This document shows, piece by piece, positions 7,530-15,824 of a stretch of DNA of 45,971 nt (within the stretch, counting starts at the first letter, position 1; the number at the start of each line of letters is the position of its first letter). The notes beneath the pieces are model-generated. The model was given only the letters and a program-made list of their open reading frames with translations, searched no databases and was not told the origin of the DNA. The position numbers were made by a program, and so were the translations under genes. Origin of the DNA: Dyadobacter bucti (GTDB lineage Bacteria > Bacteroidota > Bacteroidia > Cytophagales > Spirosomataceae); contig NZ_SWFP01000022.1 of assembly GCF_005869225.1 (NCBI RefSeq), positions 1 to 45,971 on the forward strand. Reading direction: 5' to 3'.

Positions 7530-7676
7530 TTTTGATCTATAAATCCTTTTGAAAGCTGCCAAAATATCTTACCTGAATTGATTGGCTTTTGTTAAATTTA
7601 GACTTAAGTGAATCGCCTCCACGGTAGCCTTCCTTTCATTATCCCAGCAACACGATGCTTATAACTTACTAATAAC

Positions 7677-8692
7677 ATGGCAAAATCACTTTATCCTTCC
7701 GTTCCAAAGGTGATACTTGGAATGGATATCTCCAAATCAACCGTTGATATCGCTGTGCTCAAACCTGGTATCCAAGTAGTTTCACATCAGATTACTCACA
7801 ATGCAGATGCACTTAGGCTTTTTCTTCGTCAGCTCACAACAGACCTGGGATGCCGTGCTAAGAATATGCTTATTTGTGCAGAAGATATGGGGGTATTTGC
7901 CAATTTGTTATTGCCGAAGCATTGCGAAAAAAAATTCCGCTATGTTTGGAATCACCTCTCAGGATTAAAAGGTCGCTCGGAATTGCCAGGGGCAAGAATG
8001 ACCGGATAGATGCCATACGCATTGCCGAGTATGCACACAAAAATATTTCCGTATTAAAAATGTACGAGGCCCCACGAGATTGCATCCACTATTTACAAAA
8101 ATTGACCGCCATTCGAAACCGGCTAATTAAGACCCGGACAATTCTTACAAATGAGGTTAAAGTAAATAATTACTTTCTAAGCAAGCAACAATGTTGGGAC
8201 ATAGGACTTACTTTCAGTCGAAGTGTTTCCGCAATAAAAGAAGATATCATAAGCGTTGATTTACAGATTGATACCTTAATTTCATCAGACACCACTTTGA
8301 AAAGAATGTTTGAACTGATCACATCTGTGCCTTGTATTGGAAAGGTGATTGCAGTACAAATTATTATCCACACCAATGAGTTTAAAAAGATAACAACAGC
8401 TAGACAATTTGCCTGCTATTGCGGTGTGGCCCCCTTTGAAAAGTCCTCCGGAGGGGTGACATTTGGGAGATCAAGAATATCATTTCTTGCCAATAAGGAA
8501 TTAAAAGCGAACCTGCATTTAGCTGCAATGGGCTGGCTTCGCCGTCCCAAAAGTTTCCTTAGAGAATATTATTTAAAAAAGCAATCAGAGGGCAAAAACA
8601 ACATGGTGATCCTGAACGCTGTTCGAAATAAGCTTATTCATCGAATATACTCGTGTGTTAACCATGATGTCTTGTACTCTGAAAATCTGTGA
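7677..8692 (+). pseudogene. IS110-family transposase (DEDD recombinase), single-base frameshift
   Basis: Two overlapping frames together give a full-length IS110 transposase. Frame 1 (7677-8009) has GMDISKSTVDIAVL and CAEDMG with acidic RuvC-like residues. The second frame continues with RGKNDRIDA and the C-terminal transposase_20 part (TSVPCIGKVIAVQI, then CGVAPFEKSSGG with the serine region). The switch is best placed at the five-G run 7889-7893; one more G would restore MGGICQFVIAEALR. It is therefore inactive by decay, an assembly error, or less likely a programmed shift. No terminal inverted repeats are obvious, as is usual for IS110. Confidence 0.9.
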
Positions 8693-8846
8693 GTGGTCAT
8701 ACCGGGGTAATTACTAGGCCATGTACCAGGGAAAACCTAAGCGGTTTTAAAGTTTACTAGGTTGGCGGCGTTGACGTATTTTACTATTATCATAAATAGG
8801 TAAAACCTACAGATATTAACAGTAATACCGAGTCGCTGCCACTCAC
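8689..8846 (+). other. Structured non-coding tail of the IS110 element (possible bridge-RNA region)
   Basis: GTGAGTGG (8689-8696, spanning the transposase stop) pairs perfectly with CCACTCAC (8839-8846). Inside are a TAGGT-AAA-ACCTA hairpin and related blocks such as ACTAGGCC, echoed just outside by AAGGCCACCTAGG. IS110 relatives encode a structured bridge RNA in their non-coding end, and the IS1111 branch has it downstream. The assignment is inference from position and pairing. Confidence 0.4.
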
Positions 8847-8890
8847 ATAAGGCCACCTAGGTCCCGTGAAGTGGAAATCAAGTCTTGAAA

Positions 8891-9121
8891 TTAAAATTGT
8901 CTCCAATCGGATAAATCTTCCGGTCTCTCAACTTCTGTATCACTATCCCAGTCGAAACAACCTGTTACCCCAACATATACATCATCGGCCGCAGCCTGTG
9001 GAGAGTGGTATGAGCCCAATGAATCATTATCTAATGCCAAAATCCAGCGGCTATCATGCGCCTGGTGAATTGTGAATGTACCGTGTTCCGATTTATATTT
9101 CCATCTACCCACTGCCAACAA
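8891..9121 (-). CDS. Small conserved hypothetical protein
   Basis: A 76-aa soluble protein. The pattern of GRWKYKSEHGTFTI, LGSYHSPQAAADDVYVG and a terminal PEDLSDW resembles a widespread group of small plasmid- and genome-borne proteins of unknown function that I recall mainly from proteobacteria. It has no signal peptide or membrane segment. It stands alone between the IS110 element and a decayed stretch, so it may be a passenger from an earlier insertion. Confidence 0.65.
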   Translation of the reverse strand: MLAVGRWKYKSEHGTFTIHQAHDSRWILALDNDSLGSYHSPQAAADDVYVGVTGCFDWDSDTEVERPEDLSDWRQF

Positions 9122-9594
9122 TGTATAGTTTGATTCTTAGGCCTAAAGTAATAAAAAGAGTGAGCGAAACCACGAGACCAAAGAGCAGAGCAAAACTTTT
9201 GAGCAGAACAAAAGGGAAAAGAAGGAGCTGGCGCAGCAGCCCAAAATTATACCCAAGCAGAGCAACAGAAAAAAGAAGCCTTAGATTTGGGATGTGAATT
9301 ATTGAGCTAACAACGAGCACTAAAAATCAAAGAATGGGATTTTTTGATAAAGTTTTCAATAAAGGAAGTTCCAATGTTAAGTGGGAAGAGATTAAAAAGA
9401 CAAAGGAGGTTTAAACCAAGAACTGGCTCTTTGAGTTTGTATAACCCTTTTTTATGTTAAACAACAAAACACAGAACAAGAGGGGAAAGGCCGATTGGTG
9501 AAGGTTCTTGGTTTTGTACAAGCACAGCTCACTTCTCCCAGCTTGTTCCGGATCCGCAGCTGCTACATAAACAGACCGTTGTTAACAAGAAGGA
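9122..9594. other. Decayed coding stretch, no intact gene
   Basis: A Lys/Gln-rich frame (about 9177-9288, reading EQNKREKKELAQQPK) stops abruptly. A 26-codon frame at 9333-9413 begins MGFFDKVFNKGSSNVKWEEI, like the start of a longer protein, and then ends. Both look like debris of lost genes. Confidence 0.35.
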
Positions 9595-9825
9595 ATGATT
9601 TTTTTGCAAGGTCCGCATTCAAAAATTAAGGGCTCACAATACATTGTTATGAAGGAAAGTATACGAACAGACTCTATAAAATTCCTTAATCCAAAATTGC
9701 AAAATTTTCAGCAACTAGTTGAATACGAGCAGAAAGTTGTTCGAAGAAGGCATAAATGGGAGCAGGAGCTTAATAGTTTAATCAAGCAACTTTATCGCTT
9801 AAAAATGATGGGGCTATTAGATTAG
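9595..9825 (+). CDS. Small hypothetical protein, coiled-coil-like
   Basis: Up to 76 aa; ATG at 9649 giving MKESIRTDSIKF is an alternative start. The second half (LVEYEQKVVRRRHKWEQELN) is a charged helix with heptad-like spacing. I recognise no family. It converges on the response-regulator gene and their stop codons overlap. Coding status is uncertain. Confidence 0.4.
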   Translation: MIFLQGPHSKIKGSQYIVMKESIRTDSIKFLNPKLQNFQQLVEYEQKVVRRRHKWEQELNSLIKQLYRLKMMGLLD

Positions 9826-10235
9826 TGTACTTTGTTGGCTGTATCTCCTTGATAGTGGCTATATAACTGCTTGACCAGCTCAACATATTCATTAAAATGG
9901 GTTGGTTTAGTAATAAACTTTGTAGCGCCTTTTTCCCGAGCGGCAAGCGCCAAATCCTCGCTGCTTGAACTGGAAACCAGATAAATAGGCAGGGAAGACC
10001 AGTGAGAAGATTTCCTTAGGGCTTCTAGCGTTTCCAGGCCATTCATTACAGGCATATTAACGTCCAGCACTAAAATGGCGTCGGCGACTTCGTCTTGCAG
10101 TATCTTAAACAATTCCCGGCCATTATCTGCTTCGATTACGTATATGGGTACGCCGACTTCACTTATCGCTTCCTTTACTAGGAAACGCCAGTCTTCGTCA
10201 TCATCAACAATGTAGATCGTTTTGATAGCCGCCAT
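9822..10235 (-). CDS. Stand-alone response regulator receiver (CheY-like)
   Basis: A 137-aa single receiver domain without output domain. It has the acidic pocket DDD (11-13), phospho-acceptor Asp58 in LVLDVNMPVMNG, the conserved Ser/Thr site within VSSSSS (about 88) and Lys110 in TKPTHF. Such proteins relay phosphate or dock on partners. No histidine kinase is encoded in the window, so any kinase must be elsewhere in the cell. ATG at 10235 overlaps the stop of the preceding small gene as TGATG, so the genes are coupled. Confidence 0.88.
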   Translation of the reverse strand: MAAIKTIYIVDDDEDWRFLVKEAISEVGVPIYVIEADNGRELFKILQDEVADAILVLDVNMPVMNGLETLEALRKSSHWSSLPIYLVSSSSSEDLALAAREKGATKFITKPTHFNEYVELVKQLYSHYQGDTANKVH

Positions 10236-10423
10236 CAAGCAGAAAGTCTGGCTGCCGAATCTAGATTTCTCTTGGATGCTCGCATAAGCAGCGATTTTGT
10301 ATAGTCCAGCCGGACCATTCCCTTCATTTGTTCAATTTCTGATATCTGGTTTAGGAATTGAAGCTTGTCTTGGGCTGACAAAAGCAAATATGCCTCTAAG
10401 GCCCTTAAAGTGTTATTTGTCAT
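10235..10423 (-). CDS. Small helical protein coupled to the response regulator
   Basis: A 62-aa soluble, mostly helical protein (LRALEAYLLLSAQDKLQFLN, then a basic tail). No family recognised. It overlaps its neighbours at both ends, 11 bp with the upstream gene and one base with the receiver gene, so it belongs to a compact three-gene operon. A partner or phosphorelay role is inference. Confidence 0.6.
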   Translation of the reverse strand: MTNNTLRALEAYLLLSAQDKLQFLNQISEIEQMKGMVRLDYTKSLLMRASKRNLDSAARLSA

Positions 10424-10637
10424 GTTTGTTAAAGGTTAGTGATAACGCTGGATGGCATTTCAAGCTTTCAATCCGATCCGTGATGCAGCTGTTTCCAAAT
10501 CGCAAAACAGCCAACTTTTCGAGAAGCTGTTTGTTTCTAAGTGCTAATGCAACCAGCCGATTCTGGATCGAAAGACAATCTTTAAAGAATTGCTCACGGA
10601 CTTCGATGTTGTTAAATGTCAAAAGTGATAGCTTCAT
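10413..10637 (-). CDS. Small hypothetical protein, first gene of the response-regulator operon
   Basis: A 74-aa protein starting at ATG 10637. It is rich in Leu and basic residues, with two probable helices (EQFFKDCLSIQNRLVALAL and KQLLEKLAVLRF). No signal peptide or known domain. Its 3' end overlaps the next gene by 11 bp. A perfect 11-bp hairpin lies about 80 bp upstream and could be a control element. Confidence 0.5.
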   Translation of the reverse strand: MKLSLLTFNNIEVREQFFKDCLSIQNRLVALALRNKQLLEKLAVLRFGNSCITDRIESLKCHPALSLTFNKHDK

Positions 10638-10718
10638 TAGGCTGCTGGATTAGAGCGGCTTGACCAGCAGTAAAATAGGGCGGAGAAGAGACTCCGATTA
10701 AACTGGTTAGATGTAAGG

Positions 10719-10749
10719 TAAAGATTGTTCCGGTCTGAAACAATCTTTA
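10719..10749. other. Perfect 11-bp hairpin upstream of the response-regulator operon
   Basis: TAAAGATTGTT and AACAATCTTTA are separated by nine bases. It is not followed by a clear T-run, so an operator or processed RNA stem is as likely as a terminator. Confidence 0.45.
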
Positions 10750-11118
10750 AGAACCTTTCAGCGGCATGATTCCGTCGAGCAGGCATTGTTTAGCAACATG
10801 GAAGAACTATCTCCCAAAACGTCCATAGCTGTTGCACAACTCGGGGTAAGTTTAGTGTTGAACTGATTATGGTCAACTCAAGAATTGAATAAAGGGAACC
10901 CTTGGAACTAGGGGTGTCTTTTCTCGTCCGAAATTTGATTCATTGCAAGCGCCGACACGGGCAAAGCACTCACCGCATCAAGAATAGAGGATTTTCTGAG
11001 ATTTAAAACTCAAACAACTATTCATTGCCAGACAAAACATAAGAAAACTAGTATTTTTCAATACGATTACAACTTTTTTTAACGAATGTTAGTCCTGAAA
11101 TAAACAAACTACTTGGCA
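10750..11118. other. Intergenic stretch, nothing recognised
   Basis: No credible gene, only short frames (for example a 22-codon one at 10798). It probably holds the promoter for the lipoprotein at 11119. Confidence 0.3.
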
Positions 11119-11511
11119 ATGAGGCATCTAAATTTACCTTTTTACTGCAGTGTTCTTCTTTTGAGTATTATTGGCTGCTCGGATGGCAAAGAGGACATAC
11201 CACCTGAGAATGCCGAAAGTCAAACCTGTTTTAGTGGTAAAAGTCTTAAAAAGGTTAAAAGCCAAAAAGGGACTATTTACTATGACGCATATGAAAAGCG
11301 CTTTGCAGTATACGTTACAATTCCTGGAACATTTGATTCACAAGATGTAGGGTTTCTCTGCGACAACTTAGATATACTGAAAAAGGACAATTTATCAATC
11401 ACCTTCACAGGCAAATACCATTCATATTTAGAAGGCCGCAAGCCTCCGGTAGGAGGACAGAAATATTATTTTCTAGATATACAGAAATTCAAAATTCTTA
11501 CCGGCCAATAA
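11119..11511 (+). CDS. Hypothetical lipoprotein
   Basis: A 130-aa protein with a lipoprotein signal peptide: hydrophobic PFYCSVLLLSIIG followed by the lipobox Cys of IIGC and a Ser-Asp-Gly sequence. The mature part is about 110 aa, probably beta-rich (TIYYDAYEKRFAVYVTIPG), with two Cys. No family recognised. ATG at 11119 is preferred over the in-frame TTG two codons earlier. It stands alone between gene-free stretches. Confidence 0.6.
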   Translation: MRHLNLPFYCSVLLLSIIGCSDGKEDIPPENAESQTCFSGKSLKKVKSQKGTIYYDAYEKRFAVYVTIPGTFDSQDVGFLCDNLDILKKDNLSITFTGKYHSYLEGRKPPVGGQKYYFLDIQKFKILTGQ

Positions 11512-11999
11512 TAACTCGTTCCCCTTCCAATGCAGTAGCATGCGCAAATAACGTCCGATCGCAGCGACAGATCTAAACCATAATGGGGTAGGGGAGACTT
11601 ATCTTGTAAGATCATTTTTCGCTCTGAAAATTTAAAACTTCTCAAATTGTCATCTCACAAATCAACGTATGCTTGTGGACAAATCTGCGAGAGAGGTACA
11701 GGTTTAGCGCCCTGCATCATTGTTTGCCTGAAAATTATTAGATTGAGAATATGCTGTACTATGATTAGTTCATAGTTACATCGAATAACTACGCAATAGT
11801 TATAGATTAAAATCTATATAAGACACAACACACATAAATGTTATATATGCACATAAAGAATAGGGCATTAATGTATACAAGAAAAACTATGTAATAAATA
11901 TTATATAAGAAATGAAACAAGGATACATTTACGTAAGGTATTATATATGATATCTATGATGAAAGATTGATAAATGAATGAGTCAATATAAGAGTTAAA
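11512..11999. other. Intergenic, strongly AT-rich, no gene
   Basis: No credible frame. From about 11750 it is very AT-rich with repeated ATGTTATATATG / TATTATATATGATAT-like words, which suggests curved DNA ahead of the promoter at 12018. Confidence 0.35.
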
Positions 12000-12030
12000 A
12001 AATATTTTGCAAAAAACTTGCAAAATATTT
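12000..12030. promoter_or_regulatory. Perfect 13-bp inverted repeat over a promoter (operator candidate)
   Basis: AAATATTTTGCAA and TTGCAAAATATTT flank a five-base spacer. The right arm contains the TTG -33 element of the promoter for the gene at 12066, so a dimeric repressor here would block RNA polymerase. Confidence 0.65.
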
Positions 12031-12048
12031 ATATTTTTCGTAAATTTG
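12018..12048 (+). promoter_or_regulatory. Bacteroidota consensus promoter
   Basis: TTG (12018-12020), 20 bp, then TAAATTTG (12041-12048), an exact TAnnTTTG. It lies 18 bp before the ATG at 12066. Confidence 0.75.
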
Positions 12049-12065
12049 AATAAATTGAAAATACT

Positions 12066-12470
12066 ATGAAGCTTAAAATTCTTGATATAGATTCAAACGC
12101 CGCAAAACCAAAGGCAACCATACATATAACCGGGAAGTTAGGTTTTAATATGGAAGCCTCTAAGATGATGGATTTGAGTGACGAAACGTATTATCAAGTA
12201 GCGATTGATGAAGAGACAGAAGCGGCTGATACAATTTATTTTATACCAGCAACAGCGGACATTAAAGGATCTGTTAAAGTCGCAAAAGCGGGTAGTTACT
12301 TTTATATGAACTTAGGCGCGACATTTAATAAGCTAGAACTGAATTACGAAAAACACATTATCTCATTCGATATAAGTAAAACTAAATATGAAGGGGAGGA
12401 TTTGTTTGTACTGAAGAAGAGAAAAAGACAAAAGCTCCGTGATGGGGCAAATGATAAGGATGATGATTAA
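12066..12470 (+). CDS. Hypothetical protein with charged tail
   Basis: A 134-aa cytosolic protein. The body (residues 1-110) looks beta-rich (KATIHITGKLGFNM, YYQVAIDEETEAADTIYFIP). The tail is very basic then acidic (KKRKRQKLRDG, then NDKDDD). No family recognised; it could bind nucleic acid through the basic patch (inference). It has its own promoter with an overlapping 13-bp dyad and its own terminator, so it is a tightly controlled single-gene unit. Confidence 0.65.
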   Translation: MKLKILDIDSNAAKPKATIHITGKLGFNMEASKMMDLSDETYYQVAIDEETEAADTIYFIPATADIKGSVKVAKAGSYFYMNLGATFNKLELNYEKHIISFDISKTKYEGEDLFVLKKRKRQKLRDGANDKDDD

Positions 12471-12512
12471 CATCAAAAATATAAAAATTGATCCATGCTT
12501 AAAACGCAAAAA

Positions 12513-12539
12513 GCTTCATAGGTTAGCATCCTATGAAGC
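12513..12539 (+). terminator. Terminator after the 12066 gene
   Basis: GCTTCATAGG and CCTATGAAGC form a perfect 10-bp stem with a seven-base loop, followed by a short T stretch. Confidence 0.7.
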
Positions 12540-12861
12540 CTTTACGCTTTAAAACTGGTTGGTATCAGGATGGAATTGAGCCTCCAACTGACACTCTGAT
12601 GAATGCGATTGCAATAAACAAAGGTAAGAACAGGATTTTCTACTGCAAATTTCAAACCATTGTTTTTCAACTTCGTCACTGCCTAAATCAATTTACGCTG
12701 AGCAGAGCACTGGTTTTAACTATATAACAAAAACGCATTTCGAGGCTTTTTAATTCATTGTTACACATATCAGTTACGCACTGATCCAACTAGTCAGATC
12801 AATCATACTCGATCGATCCTGACCGTGAATTAAATTTTGTTTTATTTTTAAACACCAAGTC
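12540..12861. other. Intergenic, no gene
   Basis: A 64-codon frame starting in the terminator arm (12533) has no protein-like character. The 3' part (TAAATTTTG near 12830, one base off the promoter consensus) probably drives the gene at 12862. Confidence 0.35.
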
Positions 12862-13785
12862 ATGCGACTACAACAATCGCGTATACACGACGTGAATATC
12901 TTTCTTCACGCGCTTCCTGATGGAAGTAAATTCCAGATTTCTCTGACCAACATAGAACTCCACCACAAGGTGCTTTCAGCAATTGGGTTCAGTTCACAGT
13001 TAAATCCGGGCGAAAGATTGCTACCCAGACCCAGAGGTCCCGTTTCATTTTTTAACTCCGAGGGCCGACAAGATCCTCAAAAGGATCAAAATATGATACG
13101 ATGTTACAGAGATGGTATGATTAAGGATTGGCATGGGCGTTGGCATCATGTTGAAATCCCATACAAACGCTATCCTCGTATTACGGTTCCTGCTCCTGGC
13201 GAAGAATTGACCATAGATGTTAAGGATGGCAAGAAAGTCGTCATTTCGCGAACACTGGAATATCATCCAAATGATGCCAGGCAAAATGCATCAATCAAGC
13301 ATACGATCAACTTGTTTTTAGAACTGTTTGGAGAGTGTGATATTCTTTCAGACGAGTTACTACAAATTCACAAGTTAAAGATTGAGCGCAGGAACTGGCG
13401 TGTATTGCCTACCGGTGAATATCCATGGGAGAGAGCGAAAGATATTCTTAGGGATATCACCAAATCGCTATCAAATGCACAACGTAGGCTGGTTGATTAT
13501 CGCTTAAAACACATTTCGAGTTTTAATCCGAGTAAGCTTATCATCGGCGAAGCAGGTTTCGATGGATACGTCATATTCTGCTTTGAGGATATCAACCTGT
13601 ATTTATTAGAGTGCCGATTTACAGACAACGCAACATATGTATTCGGTGAAGATTGGGAGTCTTTATGCCTCCTAACAAAGGCCGAAATCTTAGATGAAAA
13701 TCTTCATAAGCACCGACTGGTACATAGGGGCGGCTGGCCGCAAAAGGTTGCTCGACTGGTAAATCGTCATCAGGAAGCAGCATAA
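12862..13785 (+). CDS. Hypothetical protein, 307 aa, no family recognised
   Basis: A soluble protein without signal peptide or membrane segment. It has a His/Trp-rich stretch (KDWHGRWHHVEIPYKRYP, about residues 89-106), a proline-bounded beta-like segment (ITVPAPGEELTIDV), a helical middle, and a C-terminal part with GEAGFDGYVIFCFEDINLYL and GGWPQKVARLV. The full-length frame, own start and a strong terminator at its end support a real gene. It resembles conserved proteins of unknown role on Bacteroidota mobile DNA; no function can be given. Confidence 0.7.
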   Translation: MRLQQSRIHDVNIFLHALPDGSKFQISLTNIELHHKVLSAIGFSSQLNPGERLLPRPRGPVSFFNSEGRQDPQKDQNMIRCYRDGMIKDWHGRWHHVEIPYKRYPRITVPAPGEELTIDVKDGKKVVISRTLEYHPNDARQNASIKHTINLFLELFGECDILSDELLQIHKLKIERRNWRVLPTGEYPWERAKDILRDITKSLSNAQRRLVDYRLKHISSFNPSKLIIGEAGFDGYVIFCFEDINLYLLECRFTDNATYVFGEDWESLCLLTKAEILDENLHKHRLVHRGGWPQKVARLVNRHQEAA

Positions 13786-13787
13786 AT

Positions 13788-13822
13788 TTAAGCCGTTACG
13801 GCTTAAAATCGTAACGGCTTAA
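13788..13822 (+). terminator. Strong intrinsic terminator after the 12862 gene
   Basis: TTAAGCCGTTACG and CGTAACGGCTTAA form a perfect 13-bp stem with a nine-base loop. The TTAA ends make it potentially bidirectional. Confidence 0.8.
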
Positions 13823-13850
13823 AAATCAATTAATTTAAAATCTTACAATT

Positions 13851-13976
13851 ATGACAAAGAAAACAATATACCGGAGATCGGACAACGGGCAGTTAACTAC
13901 AAAGGACTATGCAGAAAAGCACCCGAAGACCACAGAAAAGGAACGTGTAAACGTGCCCAATAAGAACAATAAGTAG
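13851..13976 (+). CDS. 41-aa conserved small basic protein
   Basis: Starts ATG at 13851 and ends TAG at 13976. The sequence begins MTKKTIYRRSDNGQLTTKDY and continues with AEKHPKTTEKERV. This Tyr-Arg-Arg-Ser-Asp ... Thr-Lys-(Asp/Glu)-Tyr-Ala-Glu-Lys-His-Pro pattern is one I recall from tiny uncharacterised proteins in many Bacteroidota. It is flanked by two strong terminators, so it is a separate transcription unit. Role unknown. Confidence 0.7.
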   Translation: MTKKTIYRRSDNGQLTTKDYAEKHPKTTEKERVNVPNKNNK

Positions 13977-13988
13977 ATTAAATTGATA

Positions 13989-14032
13989 CAAGCATGGTGA
14001 GCGGTGGAATACTTAATCGCTTACCATGCTTG
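13989..14032 (+). terminator. Terminator after the 41-aa gene
   Basis: CAAGCATGGTGAGCG pairs with CGCTTACCATGCTTG over 15 positions with one G-T pair; the loop is 14 bases and TCCTTTAT follows. Confidence 0.75.
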
Positions 14033-14249
14033 TCCTTTATATTAGGTGTCCGATTTCCTACGATTGCAATCACGGCAAAGCATTCGACCATTATCTATTC
14101 TGTCTTCCCAATTTTGTGATCATGGCGTAAGGTCGTATGTATGTGAACACTATGAATACAAAAATGCGACTCTTGACTCGTAAAAAATAATAGAATTACA
14201 CGGGTGCTGGCTTAAGTAGGGGAGGGAGTTCATCATAAACCACATTAAT

Positions 14250-15824
14250 GTGAGCCCAGCGAAGGAGCTAATAGAAAATTTTCTACCAATATGTATATTT
14301 AATAGAAAAATTTCCTACAAACACTTTACATTGCGCGACTTAATGGAAAGAATTCCAATGATAAGATTACAAGAAGTGCTTTTTGGGTCTTCAAACAAGA
14401 CAGAATCTGCCAAAATTAGTTCTTTGGAGAAAAAAGGGATCATCCGAAAGATAGCCCCTCGCATTTATACATCAAACCTAGAAGAACGTCCCGAAGTTGT
14501 TATAAAGAGAAATTGGTTCAGAATACTATCCAATCAATTTCCGGGTGTAATTCTAAGTCATCGTAGCGCACTGGAATTTGTTCCGGCTGACGGTGAGCAT
14601 ATATTTGTTACATACACCTACACACGTAAGAACCGATTACCTGGTCTTACAATTCATTTTCAGCAAGGCCCTCCCCGGCAAGAAAACGACAACGTATTTT
14701 TTGAAAATTTATATGCTTCCCAGGAAGCAAGGGCATTTTTAGAAAATATGCAGGAAACCCGTACTAGAAATGATCTTTCAAAAACCCTTTCAATTTCGGA
14801 AATTGAAGAAAGACTTGATCTGATTATTAGATCTAGGGGGGAAGATGCTATCAATGTTATTCGAGATAAGGCTAGGAGCTTGGCCTCAGCCTTGGGGATG
14901 GAAAAAGAATTTAATAAACTTAACAATCTAATAGGGACGCTCTTGACAACGGGTGATTCTAAAAGTCTTCATTCTCCTGTCGCCATAGCACGGTCGTTAG
15001 GAGATCCTTTTGACCCTGCAAGAATTACATTATTCGAAATACTGTACGCAGCTTTGAGTGGCCGGACCTTCCCGGCTTATTCCGATAAAAACGTTTCATT
15101 AAAAGCTTATGGAAATTTTGGATTTTTTGAAAGCTATTTCTCAAACTATATCGAAGGGACAGAATTTGCTGTTAATGAAGCTCAACAGATTATCCAGACT
15201 GAAACACCATTGCCTGAACGCGATGAAGACTCTCATGATATCCTGGGTACTTATCAAATTGTTTCAGATCGGCACGAAATGGCGATAACTCCCAGTTCAC
15301 CCAGTGAACTTTTGCAACTGTTGCGAAGCAGGCACGCCACATTGTTACGAGCGCGCCTTTCTAAAAAGCCCGGACAGTTTAAGGACAAAAATAATCGGGC
15401 TGGTAATACGGAGTTCGTAGACTGGCAATTGGTGGCCGGTACTTTAAAAAAAGGGTTCGATTGGTATTCGCTACTGGACGAGCCTTTTGCCAAAGCAGCT
15501 TACATGATGTTTATGATTAGCGAAGTTCATCCATTTCTTGACGGAAATGGCAGAATTGCTAGGGTAATGATGAATGCTGAACTTTCTTCGAAAGGGCTTT
15601 CGAAGATAATTATTCCTACCGTCTATCGTGAAGACTATATGGGCGCGCTGCGAAAACTTACCAGACAACACGATCCGACTGCCTATATTCGCATGCTTTT
15701 GAGAACCTTCGAATTCAGCTCAAACATCTATGGTGAAGACCAAACAATCATAGAAAATCATTTGATCAGATCTAATGCTTTTGAGGAACCAGAAGTCGCA
15801 AAATTAATAATCATACCACGCTAA
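14250..15824 (+). CDS. Fic-domain AMP-transferase with AbiEi-like N-terminal domain
   Basis: A 524-aa protein. Residues 32-150 resemble the winged-helix and following part of AbiEi-type antitoxins/regulators (LEKKGIIRKIAPRIYTSN, then LSHRSALEF). The C-terminal half is a Fic domain: catalytic HPFLDGNGRIAR at 427-438, and the self-inhibitory helix SNYIEG at 298-303, placing it in class II, where the inhibitor lies N-terminal in the same chain. Fic enzymes usually transfer AMP to a hydroxyl of a target protein. The start is uncertain: GTG 14250, or ATG 14343 which would remove 31 residues. It stands alone, without a separate antitoxin gene. A toxin, plasmid-maintenance or phage-defence role is inference. 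Confidence 0.88.
   Translation: MSPAKELIENFLPICIFNRKISYKHFTLRDLMERIPMIRLQEVLFGSSNKTESAKISSLEKKGIIRKIAPRIYTSNLEERPEVVIKRNWFRILSNQFPGVILSHRSALEFVPADGEHIFVTYTYTRKNRLPGLTIHFQQGPPRQENDNVFFENLYASQEARAFLENMQETRTRNDLSKTLSISEIEERLDLIIRSRGEDAINVIRDKARSLASALGMEKEFNKLNNLIGTLLTTGDSKSLHSPVAIARSLGDPFDPARITLFEILYAALSGRTFPAYSDKNVSLKAYGNFGFFESYFSNYIEGTEFAVNEAQQIIQTETPLPERDEDSHDILGTYQIVSDRHEMAITPSSPSELLQLLRSRHATLLRARLSKKPGQFKDKNNRAGNTEFVDWQLVAGTLKKGFDWYSLLDEPFAKAAYMMFMISEVHPFLDGNGRIARVMMNAELSSKGLSKIIIPTVYREDYMGALRKLTRQHDPTAYIRMLLRTFEFSSNIYGEDQTIIENHLIRSNAFEEPEVAKLIIIPR

Noticed and set aside
7889..7893. Programmed -1 frameshift in the IS110 transposase
   Set aside because: The five-G run in this reading frame does not make a good X-XXY-YYZ slippery heptamer, and IS110 elements are not known to use frameshifting; a base loss is simpler.
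9105..9320. Leucine/phenylalanine-rich 71-aa frame on the minus strand
   Set aside because: It is the complement of a lysine-rich A-heavy stretch; no membrane protein family fits and it overlaps another small gene.
12533..12727. 64-codon forward frame
   Set aside because: It starts inside a terminator stem and has no protein-like conservation or promoter.
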